A stretch of 64,000 nt of DNA, from contig NZ_CP061306.1 in the NCBI RefSeq assembly GCF_018687815.1, forward strand, positions 1,054,001-1,118,000, read 5' to 3'. Of the stretch, positions 1 through 7,462 are shown piece by piece. Position 1 is the stretch's first letter, and every line of letters starts with the position of its first letter. The position numbers were made by a program, and so were the translations under genes. The notes under the pieces are model-generated. The model was not told the DNA's origin. It was given only the letters and a program-made list of their open reading frames with translations, and made no database searches. The stretch is from Polynucleobacter sp. JS-JIR-II-b4. Its GTDB lineage: Bacteria; Pseudomonadota; Gammaproteobacteria; Burkholderiales; Burkholderiaceae.

Positions 1-587
1 CGCCATTTACCCTACTGATTGAATTGTCAGATCATGAGAGCGAGGATCATGTCAGGCAACTTCTGGAAACTATTTTGGAGGAAGCCTTCGAATCTGGTCT
101 TATCAGCGACGCCGTTGTTGCCAGCAACTTAAGTCAAGCCAATGCTTTTTGGCATATGCGGGAACACATTACGCTAGCGCAAGCTGAAGAAGGCGCAAAC
201 CTCAAACATGACATCACCATCCCCCTTTCATCGCTTGATCGCTTTATCAAAGAAACCGATGCCCTGATGACGGCAAAGTTTCCGGGTGTCAGAATCATCA
301 ATTTTGGCCATTTAGGGGATGGAAACCTGCATTACAACATTGCCCCACCCTTGGGCACAGATCCCAAGACTTTCAACGAAGCAAATGAAAAACCCATCCA
401 TGAGCTCGTATATGCCCAGGTCGAGCGCTGTAATGGCTCCATTTCTGCAGAACACGGTGTAGGACAGCTTAAATTAGAGGGCTTAAGGGCTCATAAGGGT
501 GAAGTGGCCCACGAGCTCATGAAGACCCTCAAAAGAGCTTTAGATCCCCAAAATATCCTTAATCCCCATAAAGTTGTCTCCATTTAA
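1..587 (+). CDS. FAD-linked oxidase, C-terminal part (5' truncated by window edge)
   Basis: The reading frame is open from base 3, so the gene begins outside the window; an internal TTG at 24 is not a real start. The visible ~195 residues match the C-terminal domain of the GlcD / D-lactate dehydrogenase type of FAD-dependent oxidase. Diagnostic pieces are GHLGDGNLHYNI (metal and substrate binding in the family), SAEHGVGQLKLEG near the end, and the closing ALDPQNILNPHK. Members oxidise 2-hydroxy acids and pass electrons to quinone or a partner flavoprotein. The N-terminal FAD-binding half is not visible, so the substrate cannot be named; 2-hydroxyglutarate, glycolate or D-lactate are all possible. 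Confidence 0.9.
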   Translation, partial: PFTLLIELSDHESEDHVRQLLETILEEAFESGLISDAVVASNLSQANAFWHMREHITLAQAEEGANLKHDITIPLSSLDRFIKETDALMTAKFPGVRIINFGHLGDGNLHYNIAPPLGTDPKTFNEANEKPIHELVYAQVERCNGSISAEHGVGQLKLEGLRAHKGEVAHELMKTLKRALDPQNILNPHKVVSI

Positions 588-677
588 GAAAAACAGCTGC
601 TTTTTTGATAAATATTTTGTAATTCGTGTCATCTCGACCGCTTTTCCATGCGTTGTATAGCCATGGAGGTGACAATT

Positions 678-863
678 ATGTCAACAAGACTCAAACGTTG
701 GGCCCGTGCAATTCAAGAGATCGACTTGTCCACAAGGACGCCTGAAGTAGCTATTGGCTATCTGGACAGCAAATACCGCGATATTGCTTGGCGTTATATC
801 CGCATCCTTGGCTTCGAGCGCACTATTAGCTTCATGGCAAGCAATAACTTCCACCCTGAGTGA
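678..863 (+). CDS. small hypothetical protein, 61 aa
   Basis: A short basic, helix-rich protein beginning MSTRLKRWARAIQEI. The ATG at 678 is chosen over the in-frame ATG at 648 because it is preceded by a good ribosome binding site (GGAGGTGAC at 665-673). A strong hairpin terminator follows the stop codon directly, so this looks like a genuine single-gene unit. No domain was recognised. The middle (residues 20-50) is rich in Tyr, Arg, Ile and Trp, and there is no signal peptide or membrane segment. The function is unknown. Confidence 0.7.
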   Translation: MSTRLKRWARAIQEIDLSTRTPEVAIGYLDSKYRDIAWRYIRILGFERTISFMASNNFHPE

Positions 864-868
864 TTGTT

Positions 869-906
869 AAAAAACCCTAAATATTTGATTTATTTAGGGT
901 TTTTTG
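869..906 (+). terminator. rho-independent terminator after the 61-aa gene
   Basis: The arms AAAAACCCTAAATA and TATTTAGGGTTTTT pair perfectly around a short loop and are followed by a T-rich run. It begins a few bases after the stop at 861-863. The symmetric A and T tracts mean it can also act for the convergent gene ending at 931. Confidence 0.85.
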
Positions 907-930
907 TTTTGAAGCTTGCTTATTGAGCTT

Positions 931-1827
931 TTAGCCAAAGAATTGTCTGGCCTCTGCCAGCAAAACGTCAGGAATCTCTTCTGGTATGTAGTGACCACTG
1001 GGAACAGCTTTTCCAGCAACATCCTTGGCCACAACCCTCCAGTCCTCTAAGGGTTTAAAGCACTGGTTTACTAAACCATGCTCACCCCACAACACCTTCA
1101 GCGGCATCTTCAGCATCTTGCCTGCAGCACGATCCGAGCGATCGTGAATAAGGTCGATCGTAGCGGCAGCTCGGTAATCTTCACACATCGCATGCATGCT
1201 TTCTAGATGACTAGCCCCAACCAAATACTCCGACCATCGATCTGGGGAAAATATCCCCGTGCCCGCATGGCGACCCATATGATTTTTAAGCCAATATTCT
1301 GGATTGGCACCGATCAGAGTTTCTGGAACTGGTTCTGGCTGTATCAGGAAGAACCAATGCCAATATCCCTTAGCAAATTCCATAGTGGTGTTCTCATACA
1401 TTGTTAATGTTGGAGAGATATCCAAAACCATTAATCGCAAGACACTTTCAGGGAAGTCCATTGCCAGGCGATGAGAAACTCTTCCGCCTCTGTCATGCCC
1501 AAGCAAGAAGAATTGATTAAAACCTAAACTTTTCATCAATGCATGTTGATCTGCGGCCATTGATCTTTTTGAATACGTTGAGTGATCACTTTTGCCATGA
1601 GGCTTTGATGACGCACCGTAACCCCTTAAATCTGCAGCAACTACCGTAAAGCTTTTGGCTAACTCCGGCGCCACTTGACTCCAGATTGCCTTTGTTTGTG
1701 GGAAGCCATGAAGCAACAATAATGGAGGACCGCTGCCACCGATTAGATAGGAGATCTCTATAGAGCCCTCTTCAGAGTCAGTGTGAAATGTTTTAGCTTC
1801 AAAACCAGGAAAAGATACAAACATCAT
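931..1827 (-). CDS. haloacetate (fluoroacetate) dehalogenase-type alpha/beta hydrolase
   Basis: A 298-residue alpha/beta-hydrolase of the fluoroacetate dehalogenase family, which hydrolyses the carbon-halogen bond of haloacetates to give glycolate. The catalytic set of that family is present. There is the oxyanion segment HGFPQT (40-45), the nucleophile Asp112 in GHDRGGR with carboxylate-binding Arg113 and Arg116, and halide-pocket His157-Trp158 in YWHWFF. The Tyr of DYRAAATIDL and the catalytic His of SGHYIPEE complete it. The spacing Asp112 to His157 (45 residues) equals that of the characterised Burkholderia enzyme (Asp104 to His149). There is no signal peptide, so it is cytoplasmic. The start may be either of two adjacent ATGs (1827 or 1824). 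Related epoxide hydrolases are less likely because they lack the HW halide pair. Confidence 0.85.
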   Translation of the reverse strand: MMFVSFPGFEAKTFHTDSEEGSIEISYLIGGSGPPLLLLHGFPQTKAIWSQVAPELAKSFTVVAADLRGYGASSKPHGKSDHSTYSKRSMAADQHALMKSLGFNQFFLLGHDRGGRVSHRLAMDFPESVLRLMVLDISPTLTMYENTTMEFAKGYWHWFFLIQPEPVPETLIGANPEYWLKNHMGRHAGTGIFSPDRWSEYLVGASHLESMHAMCEDYRAAATIDLIHDRSDRAAGKMLKMPLKVLWGEHGLVNQCFKPLEDWRVVAKDVAGKAVPSGHYIPEEIPDVLLAEARQFFG

Positions 1828-1837
1828 TCACCCAATA

Positions 1838-1863
1838 AAAAAGAGCCTCCTAAGAGGCCCTTA
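1838..1863 (-). terminator. terminator downstream of the EF-hand gene
   Basis: On the minus strand the stem GGGCCTC / GAGGCTC (one G-T wobble) is followed by TTTTTT. It lies 12 bases past the stop of the EF-hand gene and before the dehalogenase start. Confidence 0.7.
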
Positions 1864-1874
1864 TATTTTAAATA

Positions 1875-2138
1875 TTAACGATTAGCCATAGCCTGAATTT
1901 CAGCCACGGTTACATAACCTTTGTTGCTTGAGTCGATGTAACTAAAGTGGTCATAAATACGAGGCATGCAACCATTGGCCTCTTCTCGAGTTAACTTGCC
2001 ATCATGATTTACATCGCATTTAGCAAATCGCTCAGCAATTTCTTTATCGCGAGTTGCATCATCAGCTATAGCCAGCAATGGAATTCCAATCAAGGATGCT
2101 AAGGCAATGGCGACTATTTTTTGAATAAGTGTGTTCAT
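1875..2138 (-). CDS. small exported EF-hand protein, 87 aa
   Basis: Residues 1-25 form a signal peptide ending ...LLAIA. A canonical 12-residue EF-hand loop follows at Asp42-Glu53 (DVNHDGKLTREE). A second, weaker loop at Asp69-Glu80 (DSSNKGYVTVAE) has Lys at the fifth ligand position, so it may bind calcium poorly or not at all. Two Cys (41 and 57) could form a disulfide. The role is probably a periplasmic calcium-binding or sensing protein. It lies 9 bases after the DUF3313 lipoprotein gene, suggesting cotranscription, and a terminator follows it. Confidence 0.8.
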   Translation of the reverse strand: MNTLIQKIVAIALASLIGIPLLAIADDATRDKEIAERFAKCDVNHDGKLTREEANGCMPRIYDHFSYIDSSNKGYVTVAEIQAMANR

Positions 2139-2147
2139 GATGAAAAC

Positions 2148-2831
2148 TTATTGACCAGTTGGCATTGGGTTAGCTGATGTTTCCATTGCTGAGCGGACCA
2201 CTTTCTTCGCCATTGCAACAAATGAATCTGCAGATCCGGAGTTAGTTCTAAAGGATTCACCTTGTATAGTGATCAAACCTTCTCCTAATAATTGTTTTGA
2301 TTGACTATCCGTAATTTTGCTCTCAACCAACAGCGCTGGTGTTTTGGAATTTACACCGCCAGCATAAGCAGCAGCATTCATTGCCAAACCAATTGGTGTG
2401 AAATTCCATGGTTGCAAGCTATCGGCTGAACTTTCGGCGCCAGTAATGCCAACAGAGATGCGTGCAACACCAGGTCCTGGTTTATTAACTATCTTGATAG
2501 TGCCGCGAGAATTAACAGCCTCAACCATAGATGCTTGGAGCGCAGCTTTTGCCTTATTAATATCATCCAGGCTGACTGACTTGGTGGCATTTTGATTCAG
2601 GTAAATCGGGTCCAAGATTACTGCAGTATATGAACCGGGGTTCACGCCTGAAATACGATATCTCCAAATACGAGTATCTTTATCAGCGCTAGCCATTGGA
2701 ACCAACAGATTGTAATCAGGCAAAAATCCAGATCTAGGCATTGGCTGCGTAGCCAATTTAGGTGCATTGCTACATGCAGCCAAAGTCATTGCTGTAGCAA
2801 ATGATGCTAACAGTACTTTCATTTTATTCAT
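2148..2831 (-). CDS. DUF3313-type lipoprotein, 227 aa
   Basis: It starts with a lipoprotein signal peptide with lipobox LAAC (Cys20), so it is anchored in a membrane and faces the periplasm. The mature part opens SGFLPDYNLLVPMAS and contains a TAVILDPIYL stretch, which fits the DUF3313 family of uncharacterised lipoproteins of about 220 residues. No catalytic motif is apparent. It probably shares a transcript with the EF-hand gene downstream. The family assignment is from memory of its conserved opening and should be confirmed by a profile search. Confidence 0.75.
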   Translation of the reverse strand: MNKMKVLLASFATAMTLAACSNAPKLATQPMPRSGFLPDYNLLVPMASADKDTRIWRYRISGVNPGSYTAVILDPIYLNQNATKSVSLDDINKAKAALQASMVEAVNSRGTIKIVNKPGPGVARISVGITGAESSADSLQPWNFTPIGLAMNAAAYAGGVNSKTPALLVESKITDSQSKQLLGEGLITIQGESFRTNSGSADSFVAMAKKVVRSAMETSANPMPTGQ

Positions 2832-2903
2832 GGTGATTCCGAGTGATGGGTTAAGTTACTTTGTAAGACTTCCATTAATAAAGATCATCATACCTAGATC
2901 AAT

Positions 2904-3308
2904 TTAGTCCGGGGCTGGACATGGCAAGGTTCCGCCTGTCTTTTTATGAATCTGGGGTTTGCATTCAACTTGAGCGGGAGTCGTCTGAGGTAAGCCAGCC
3001 GGCGCTGACGATTGAACATTATTTAATGGTGTCTGCACTGAAGTTGATGTAGTTGCTGTAGTTGGCGAAGAAGCGACTGGATTGCTCACTGCCGGAGCCG
3101 GCTTTGCTGGAGCTAAACCAACCTCTCTATAAAACGCCTTATCTGAACCAGGGCAAGGCATTAAAGCACCTGTTTTGGCGTTCACAACATCTTTACACTG
3201 GGGATTGGCCTCAAGACGTGCCTCTAACTTCGCTGTGGAGCACGAACAAAGAATTAGAGCTGAACAAATTAAATATGGGTAAATCTTAATTAAATGGATA
3301 TTCATCAA
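2904..3308 (-). CDS. small lipoprotein with two C-x-KTG-PCP motifs, 134 aa
   Basis: It has a lipoprotein-like signal peptide with the lipid-attachment Cys at residue 23 (LCSC). The mature part has a Pro/Ala/Ser/Thr-rich linker flanked by two similar short modules. One is CKDVVNAKTGALMPCPG near the N-terminus and the other CKPQIHKKTGGTLPCPAPD at the very C-terminus. The shared pattern is Cys, seven to eight residues, KTG, three residues, PCP. No known family was recognised. The paired Cys suggest two small disulfide loops in the periplasm. It lies just outside the tRNA-Arg direct repeat. Confidence 0.65.
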   Translation of the reverse strand: MMNIHLIKIYPYLICSALILCSCSTAKLEARLEANPQCKDVVNAKTGALMPCPGSDKAFYREVGLAPAKPAPAVSNPVASSPTTATTSTSVQTPLNNVQSSAPAGLPQTTPAQVECKPQIHKKTGGTLPCPAPD

Positions 3309-3385
3309 GGCATTCTATGACAATACAGGAAAAAGATAACCATAAAAGATTACAACTCTGGAAGCTATAGTACGAAAGGAGGATG

Positions 3386-3432
3386 TTTGGCCTGCCCAGC
3401 ACGATTCGAACGTGCGACCTACGCCTTAGAAG
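3386..3432 (-). repeat. orphan 3' copy of tRNA-Arg, distal attachment site
   Basis: It is identical over 47 bases to 8359-8405. It covers the encoded CCA end, the acceptor 3' strand, the T-arm, the variable region and the 3' side of the anticodon stem and loop. The 5' half of the tRNA is missing, so it cannot fold into a tRNA. Read as the far att site of the island. Confidence 0.85.
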
Positions 3433-3657
3433 AATTCGTGGCTGCTTAAATATGCAATTATTTCAATGACTTACAGCGTAAAAATGGCGCTGTGTAATAA
3501 ACTGTGCAACGCGGCTTGAAGGATATTTGGGTGATCTGAATTATTTACTGTCGGTTAAACTGACACTAGATCGTGAGAACCAGTGTGATCTGATCTAGAC
3601 CATGCAAAAAAATATCGCCCGAAGGATACTTAACTTCAAAAAAACAATTTTGTCCAA
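3433..3657. other. non-coding segment inside the left island end, rich in inverted repeats
   Basis: Together with 3309-3385 and the orphan tRNA piece, this makes a 349-base stretch without a gene. It contains ACAGCG / CGCTGT (3473-3478 with 3488-3493), a direct repeat CTGTG-N7-CTGTG around 3490-3506, a near-palindrome TCGGTTAAACTGA around 3551-3563, and CTAGATC / GATCTAG (3566-3572 with 3592-3598). Such sequence next to an att site could be remnants of recombinase arm sites, but no protein was recognised. Confidence 0.5.
3606..3628 (-). terminator. possible terminator of the amidohydrolase gene
   Basis: On the minus strand the sequence TATCC-TTCG-GGCGATA forms a short bulged hairpin followed by seven T residues, about 30 bases past the stop codon. 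The stem is weak, so this is tentative. Confidence 0.4.
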
Positions 3658-5346
3658 CTATGGACGAATAAACAAATCCTTACCATTCTTAATGGTCTTC
3701 ACAATCTGAATATCCTTAATTTCCATTGGGTCCACTTTCATTGGATTGCGGTCAAGAATCACCATATCCGCAAGTTTTCCAGCTGTAATAGTGCCCTTTA
3801 ATGCCTCTTCTTTGTACTGATATGCAGGCACAGAAGTAAAGCCACGTAGCGCTGTATAGGGATCAAGGCGTTGACCAGAGCCTAAACTGCTGCCTCCATA
3901 GGTCTTGCGATTAACCGCAGTCCAAATCGTAAACAATGCGCTTGGCCCTGATGATGGCGTGTCATTATGAAGACCAAATTGCATACCTTTTGTCTTAGCC
4001 GAATTGAGCGGAACCATATTGTTAGCCCTCTCATCCCCTAGAATCTTTCTATATACATCGCCATACATCCAAATATGGTTAGGCATAAATTGAGGCAGGA
4101 TTTTATGGGTTTTGTATTGGTCCAATTGATCATCACGAACAAAGAATGAATGGGAGATCACTGATCTACGATCTTCAGTAACACCCGTTTCTTTTATTGC
4201 TTTAGAAATTCCAGAAAGCGCCATATCAATACCGGCATCGCCATTGGAATAGCCGAAGTACTGGATATTCTTTTCATAAGCTAACTTTGCGTACTTATTA
4301 ACCAAATCCTGGGAAGCAACAGCCATACCGCGCCATTCTTTTGGAAATCCTGTGGTGTCGTTATAAGGCTTGGTGAAATAGGCCAAACGCAGTTGTGGCG
4401 CACCGTCTGTAGAAACCAGTATTCCAGCAACCTTAAAGCCGCCATCACCCTTGGTATAGACTCCAAAAGGATAATTTTTATTAGTTGCAAGCAATTGATC
4501 AACCACATCATAGGTGGGCAACGCAATCAGGTCTAAGCTGATCACATTACGATCAACTGCTTGGCGCATATTACTAATATCTTGAATCGTAGTTTCATAA
4601 CTTTGCGCAGTAGTGTATCCATTTGAGACATAGATCTGTTCGGCTTTGCGATAAGTTTTCATCATTAAATCTTGAGAATACTTACCAAATACCTTCGCTG
4701 TTGCCTCGAAATTAGGATCACCAATCAACTCACCAGTAAGTTTTCCTGTCTTTGGATCAACGGGCAGCATGCCTTGTGTCACTTTAGTGGCTTTGGTAAA
4801 TCCTAGCTTCTTTAGACCCGCAGAATTCACAATCCCGGTCAAGGTAGAAATATTATTAACAAATACTGGTTGATTCGGAAATGCTGCATCTAACTGAGCA
4901 ATAGTTAAGGGGCCGTCGGTAAGAAAAGCGTCTGCATACTCTGCGCCAATAATCCAACCATTAAATGGCCTCGCTTCTGCTTTCAAGCGGTCTATTAGCT
5001 GCTTAGTAGTTTTCGGCGGATTTTTTGAAAAGTACCCCAGATTGACAGCGAGAGTGTTCTGAGCAATCAGGGTAAAGTGGCCCCAGGCATCAATAAAGCC
5101 TGGCAATAAAGTTTGACCTTTTAAATCCTGCATTACTGGATTAGCGCCGGCTCCATTTAAAGCGTCTCGCAGATTACCGACATAAGCGATCTTCTTGCCC
5201 TTCACTACGACTGCTTCAACATACTGTGGCTTATCACCCTCCATCGTCAAGATGTCGCCATTGAAATAAATCACTGCATTGTCAGCAAAGACCGGGATGG
5301 CTAGCGAAAGAAAAACTGCAGAGAAAATAATTTTGAGGATACGCAT
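3658..5346 (-). CDS. exported amidohydrolase, YtcJ-like (amidohydrolase family 3), 562 aa
   Basis: A signal peptide (residues 1-21, ending IPVFA) sends the protein to the periplasm. The body has the metal-dependent amidohydrolase layout. An N-terminal beta strand leads to LPGFIDAWGHF (81-91), a central TIM-barrel follows, and the closing GKLADMVILDRNPMKVDP is typical of the composite beta-sandwich domain. The first His of the usual HxH metal motif is Trp88 here. The later barrel segment that normally reads like H-A-x-G-D is YSNGD. The metal site may therefore be altered. Conserved ISHSFF and HNDTPSSGP remain. The gene follows the Ntn-hydrolase gene in the island but is separated from it by a terminator. 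The substrate is unknown; amides, hydantoins or cyclic ureides are typical of the family. Confidence 0.8.
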   Translation of the reverse strand: MRILKIIFSAVFLSLAIPVFADNAVIYFNGDILTMEGDKPQYVEAVVVKGKKIAYVGNLRDALNGAGANPVMQDLKGQTLLPGFIDAWGHFTLIAQNTLAVNLGYFSKNPPKTTKQLIDRLKAEARPFNGWIIGAEYADAFLTDGPLTIAQLDAAFPNQPVFVNNISTLTGIVNSAGLKKLGFTKATKVTQGMLPVDPKTGKLTGELIGDPNFEATAKVFGKYSQDLMMKTYRKAEQIYVSNGYTTAQSYETTIQDISNMRQAVDRNVISLDLIALPTYDVVDQLLATNKNYPFGVYTKGDGGFKVAGILVSTDGAPQLRLAYFTKPYNDTTGFPKEWRGMAVASQDLVNKYAKLAYEKNIQYFGYSNGDAGIDMALSGISKAIKETGVTEDRRSVISHSFFVRDDQLDQYKTHKILPQFMPNHIWMYGDVYRKILGDERANNMVPLNSAKTKGMQFGLHNDTPSSGPSALFTIWTAVNRKTYGGSSLGSGQRLDPYTALRGFTSVPAYQYKEEALKGTITAGKLADMVILDRNPMKVDPMEIKDIQIVKTIKNGKDLFIRP

Positions 5347-5408
5347 AAATGGCCGAGGTATTAAGGTTTTGAAATTTTCATGAACAAATGAACCTATTTT
5401 GATGCACT

Positions 5409-5436
5409 AAAAAATAAACCACCCGAAGGCGGTTTA
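5409..5436 (-). terminator. rho-independent terminator after the Ntn-hydrolase gene
   Basis: On the minus strand AAACCGCC-TTCG-GGTGGTTT (one wobble pair, UUCG loop) is followed by ATTTTTT, ten bases after the stop. It ends the three-gene operon that starts at 8263. Confidence 0.85.
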
Positions 5437-5445
5437 TCTACTAAT

Positions 5446-6567
5446 TTATTTTAAGAGTTCTGCTGTCAAATCGTTTTGTGGGTAAGGCAATTTATCCACT
5501 AACCAGCTTTTCGTTTTTCCAGATTTAAACATTTGGTTCAAATCAATCTCGATAAAGTTGGTACGACTTGCATAATTAGCAATCTTCATCTTGTTATTTT
5601 TTAAATCCTTCAGATTGATCCACTGCGTGTAATCAGAGACTACCTGCTTGCCATCAGTAGATCTTGCAACTCCCATAGGAATGTCCACATTATCTAAAAT
5701 ATGGCCCGTTAACGCAACAGCATCAATGCTATTGCTAGGCTGATAGGCAAGCTGTTTGAGATAAGCAGCTCTGACAAAACGCGATGGTGGCGTGTAATCC
5801 GCAGGCAAGCCAATCAAACCACCGCCCTGTCCTAACTCAGTTACATTAACTTTCCCAACAGTCACAGAGGGGGTAGCAGTTGCTGTTAGTGACAAATAGT
5901 TGCGTACGTTATTCAGGTGCCAGTCATAGGTTGGAGCATTGGTTAAGACGCCTGCAAGATTATTGTGGATAACCATTTGGCCTTTTACAAACTCAATCAC
6001 GATACTCTCGCCACTTCGATCAGTTAAAACAAAATGCAACCATGGTGGGGTTGGCAAACCCTTTACTTCACTTGGATCAAACCAAACTTTGTATTTAGGT
6101 AATTCATTACGCAACTCTTTGACTGTAGCAAACATCCCCAAAACAAAGCCGCCTAAATTGAGAATCGAAACGTAGTTTTTGTCTTGCGGGCTGACTGTCT
6201 GGTATTCAGTAAAGCCTGGCAAGAAGTTTCCACTAATCGCAAGACCAGCTTCATTTTGACCCTCTAAGTAGGCAGGTGGTCCTGGTAGGATGGCTGGTGA
6301 GATACCTGCAAATCCATATTTACTCGACAAACTGCTTGCAGGTAATTTCATTGAACTAGGCGCAGTTAAGGCGATAGCTGTACCTTTGGGATTGACGGTT
6401 AATTGCCACTTCATATCAAAAGCCCACTCCATTGTTCTACCCGCAACAACAGAGCCATCTTTTGCAGTGATATTCACAGCAGTACATGCCTCACTCAAAA
6501 AGGGAGCAAATACTAAGGTTAGCGAGAGTGATGTAGCAATAATTTTATGAGTGATGATTTGTTTCAT
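5446..6567 (-). CDS. linear amide C-N hydrolase, choloylglycine hydrolase / penicillin V acylase family
   Basis: An N-terminal-nucleophile hydrolase of 373 residues. The signal peptide ends at Ala27, so cleavage exposes Cys28 as the catalytic N-terminal nucleophile. The family set follows: Arg44 in GRTMEW (16 residues after Cys, as in bile salt hydrolase), the oxyanion Asn region LTNAPTYDWHLNNVRNYL, and the Arg of SRFVRAAYL. The Asp usually next to Arg is Glu47, the form seen in Gram-negative members. Family members cleave bile salts, penicillin V or N-acyl-homoserine lactones. For a Gram-negative periplasmic enzyme, acyl-homoserine lactone or fatty-acid amide cleavage is plausible but unproven. 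It is the third gene of the island operon. Confidence 0.9.
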   Translation of the reverse strand: MKQIITHKIIATSLSLTLVFAPFLSEACTAVNITAKDGSVVAGRTMEWAFDMKWQLTVNPKGTAIALTAPSSMKLPASSLSSKYGFAGISPAILPGPPAYLEGQNEAGLAISGNFLPGFTEYQTVSPQDKNYVSILNLGGFVLGMFATVKELRNELPKYKVWFDPSEVKGLPTPPWLHFVLTDRSGESIVIEFVKGQMVIHNNLAGVLTNAPTYDWHLNNVRNYLSLTATATPSVTVGKVNVTELGQGGGLIGLPADYTPPSRFVRAAYLKQLAYQPSNSIDAVALTGHILDNVDIPMGVARSTDGKQVVSDYTQWINLKDLKNNKMKIANYASRTNFIEIDLNQMFKSGKTKSWLVDKLPYPQNDLTAELLK

Positions 6568-6613
6568 ATGAATCCTTATATAAAGCCTGGTATCAGTCTT
6601 CCAACGCTTTCGT

Positions 6614-7444
6614 TTATTTCAAAATGACTAAAGTTGCTGTGGCACGAGCGCCCCATCCTGACGGACCACCTGGAGTATTGCTAATGTAATACATAGGGCC
6701 AGCGGCAAACTGCAAAGGTACGCCATCAAATACCATTAATTTCGATACGCCGGCATATAAGGGGTTGGAAGTACGATGCGTGTCGTAGTTATATTGCGCC
6801 TCCATATTCACGGTATAAGTAAATGCATCCTTGTTGGTGAAAGCGACAAACGGTTGGCCATATAAATTGTTTTGCGTGCCAAAGCTTGGATTGCCACCTA
6901 CACTCCAAGATTGATAACCTAGTAATCCATACGTCCAGGGACCATGACGATTCAGAACTACACCCGTCACACCAGCACCAGTTTGTTGTGAGCCAAACTT
7001 GCCGCTATTGCCCGAGGGAGATACAGCATAGGGACCCACCCCCCAGATCCAAGATGAATTGGTGTTAGGTGCATAGAACGATTCCACCGTAACACTAGCA
7101 ATGCCATAACCCGAAAATGATTGTCCATTCGCAGCCTGAACACTGACCTCTCTTACACCGGCAACAATCGGGCGAACAATAAAAGTATCTCCGCCACCAA
7201 GATCAAATGGAGTTACTGGCTGAAAGAGCAAGGTCTGCTCTGAACCCCCCTGATTTTTACCGACACCACGACTAAATTCGTATTGCAGTGGTACCGAAAT
7301 CATATTGGCAATCGGGTTGGCTAGTTTTTTAGCAATGCCGACCTTATCCACACCCCCATCAGGAGCGCTACTGCTTTGAGCAGCTACTAGGCTAGACAAT
7401 GTAGTCGCTGCGATAACGACAAGAATACGTTTGAATGTTTTCAT
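6614..7444 (-). CDS. outer-membrane transporter-like protein (bacterial family mislabelled neuromedin U)
   Basis: It has a signal peptide (1-22, ending LVAAQ) and a mature part of ~250 residues made of alternating beta-strand-like segments. It opens KKLANPIANMISVPLQYEF and continues with LLFQPVTPFDL, then Gly- and aromatic-rich strands ending in a hydrophobic C-terminus. This pattern is shared by predicted outer-membrane proteins often labelled transporter or neuromedin U in bacterial genomes. The likely place is the outer membrane, with a possible channel role. It lies between the other outer-membrane gene (18-base gap) and the Ntn-hydrolase gene. Confidence 0.7.
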   Translation of the reverse strand: MKTFKRILVVIAATTLSSLVAAQSSSAPDGGVDKVGIAKKLANPIANMISVPLQYEFSRGVGKNQGGSEQTLLFQPVTPFDLGGGDTFIVRPIVAGVREVSVQAANGQSFSGYGIASVTVESFYAPNTNSSWIWGVGPYAVSPSGNSGKFGSQQTGAGVTGVVLNRHGPWTYGLLGYQSWSVGGNPSFGTQNNLYGQPFVAFTNKDAFTYTVNMEAQYNYDTHRTSNPLYAGVSKLMVFDGVPLQFAAGPMYYISNTPGGPSGWGARATATLVILK

Positions 7445-7462
7445 GGGATCAGTGATTCAGAA

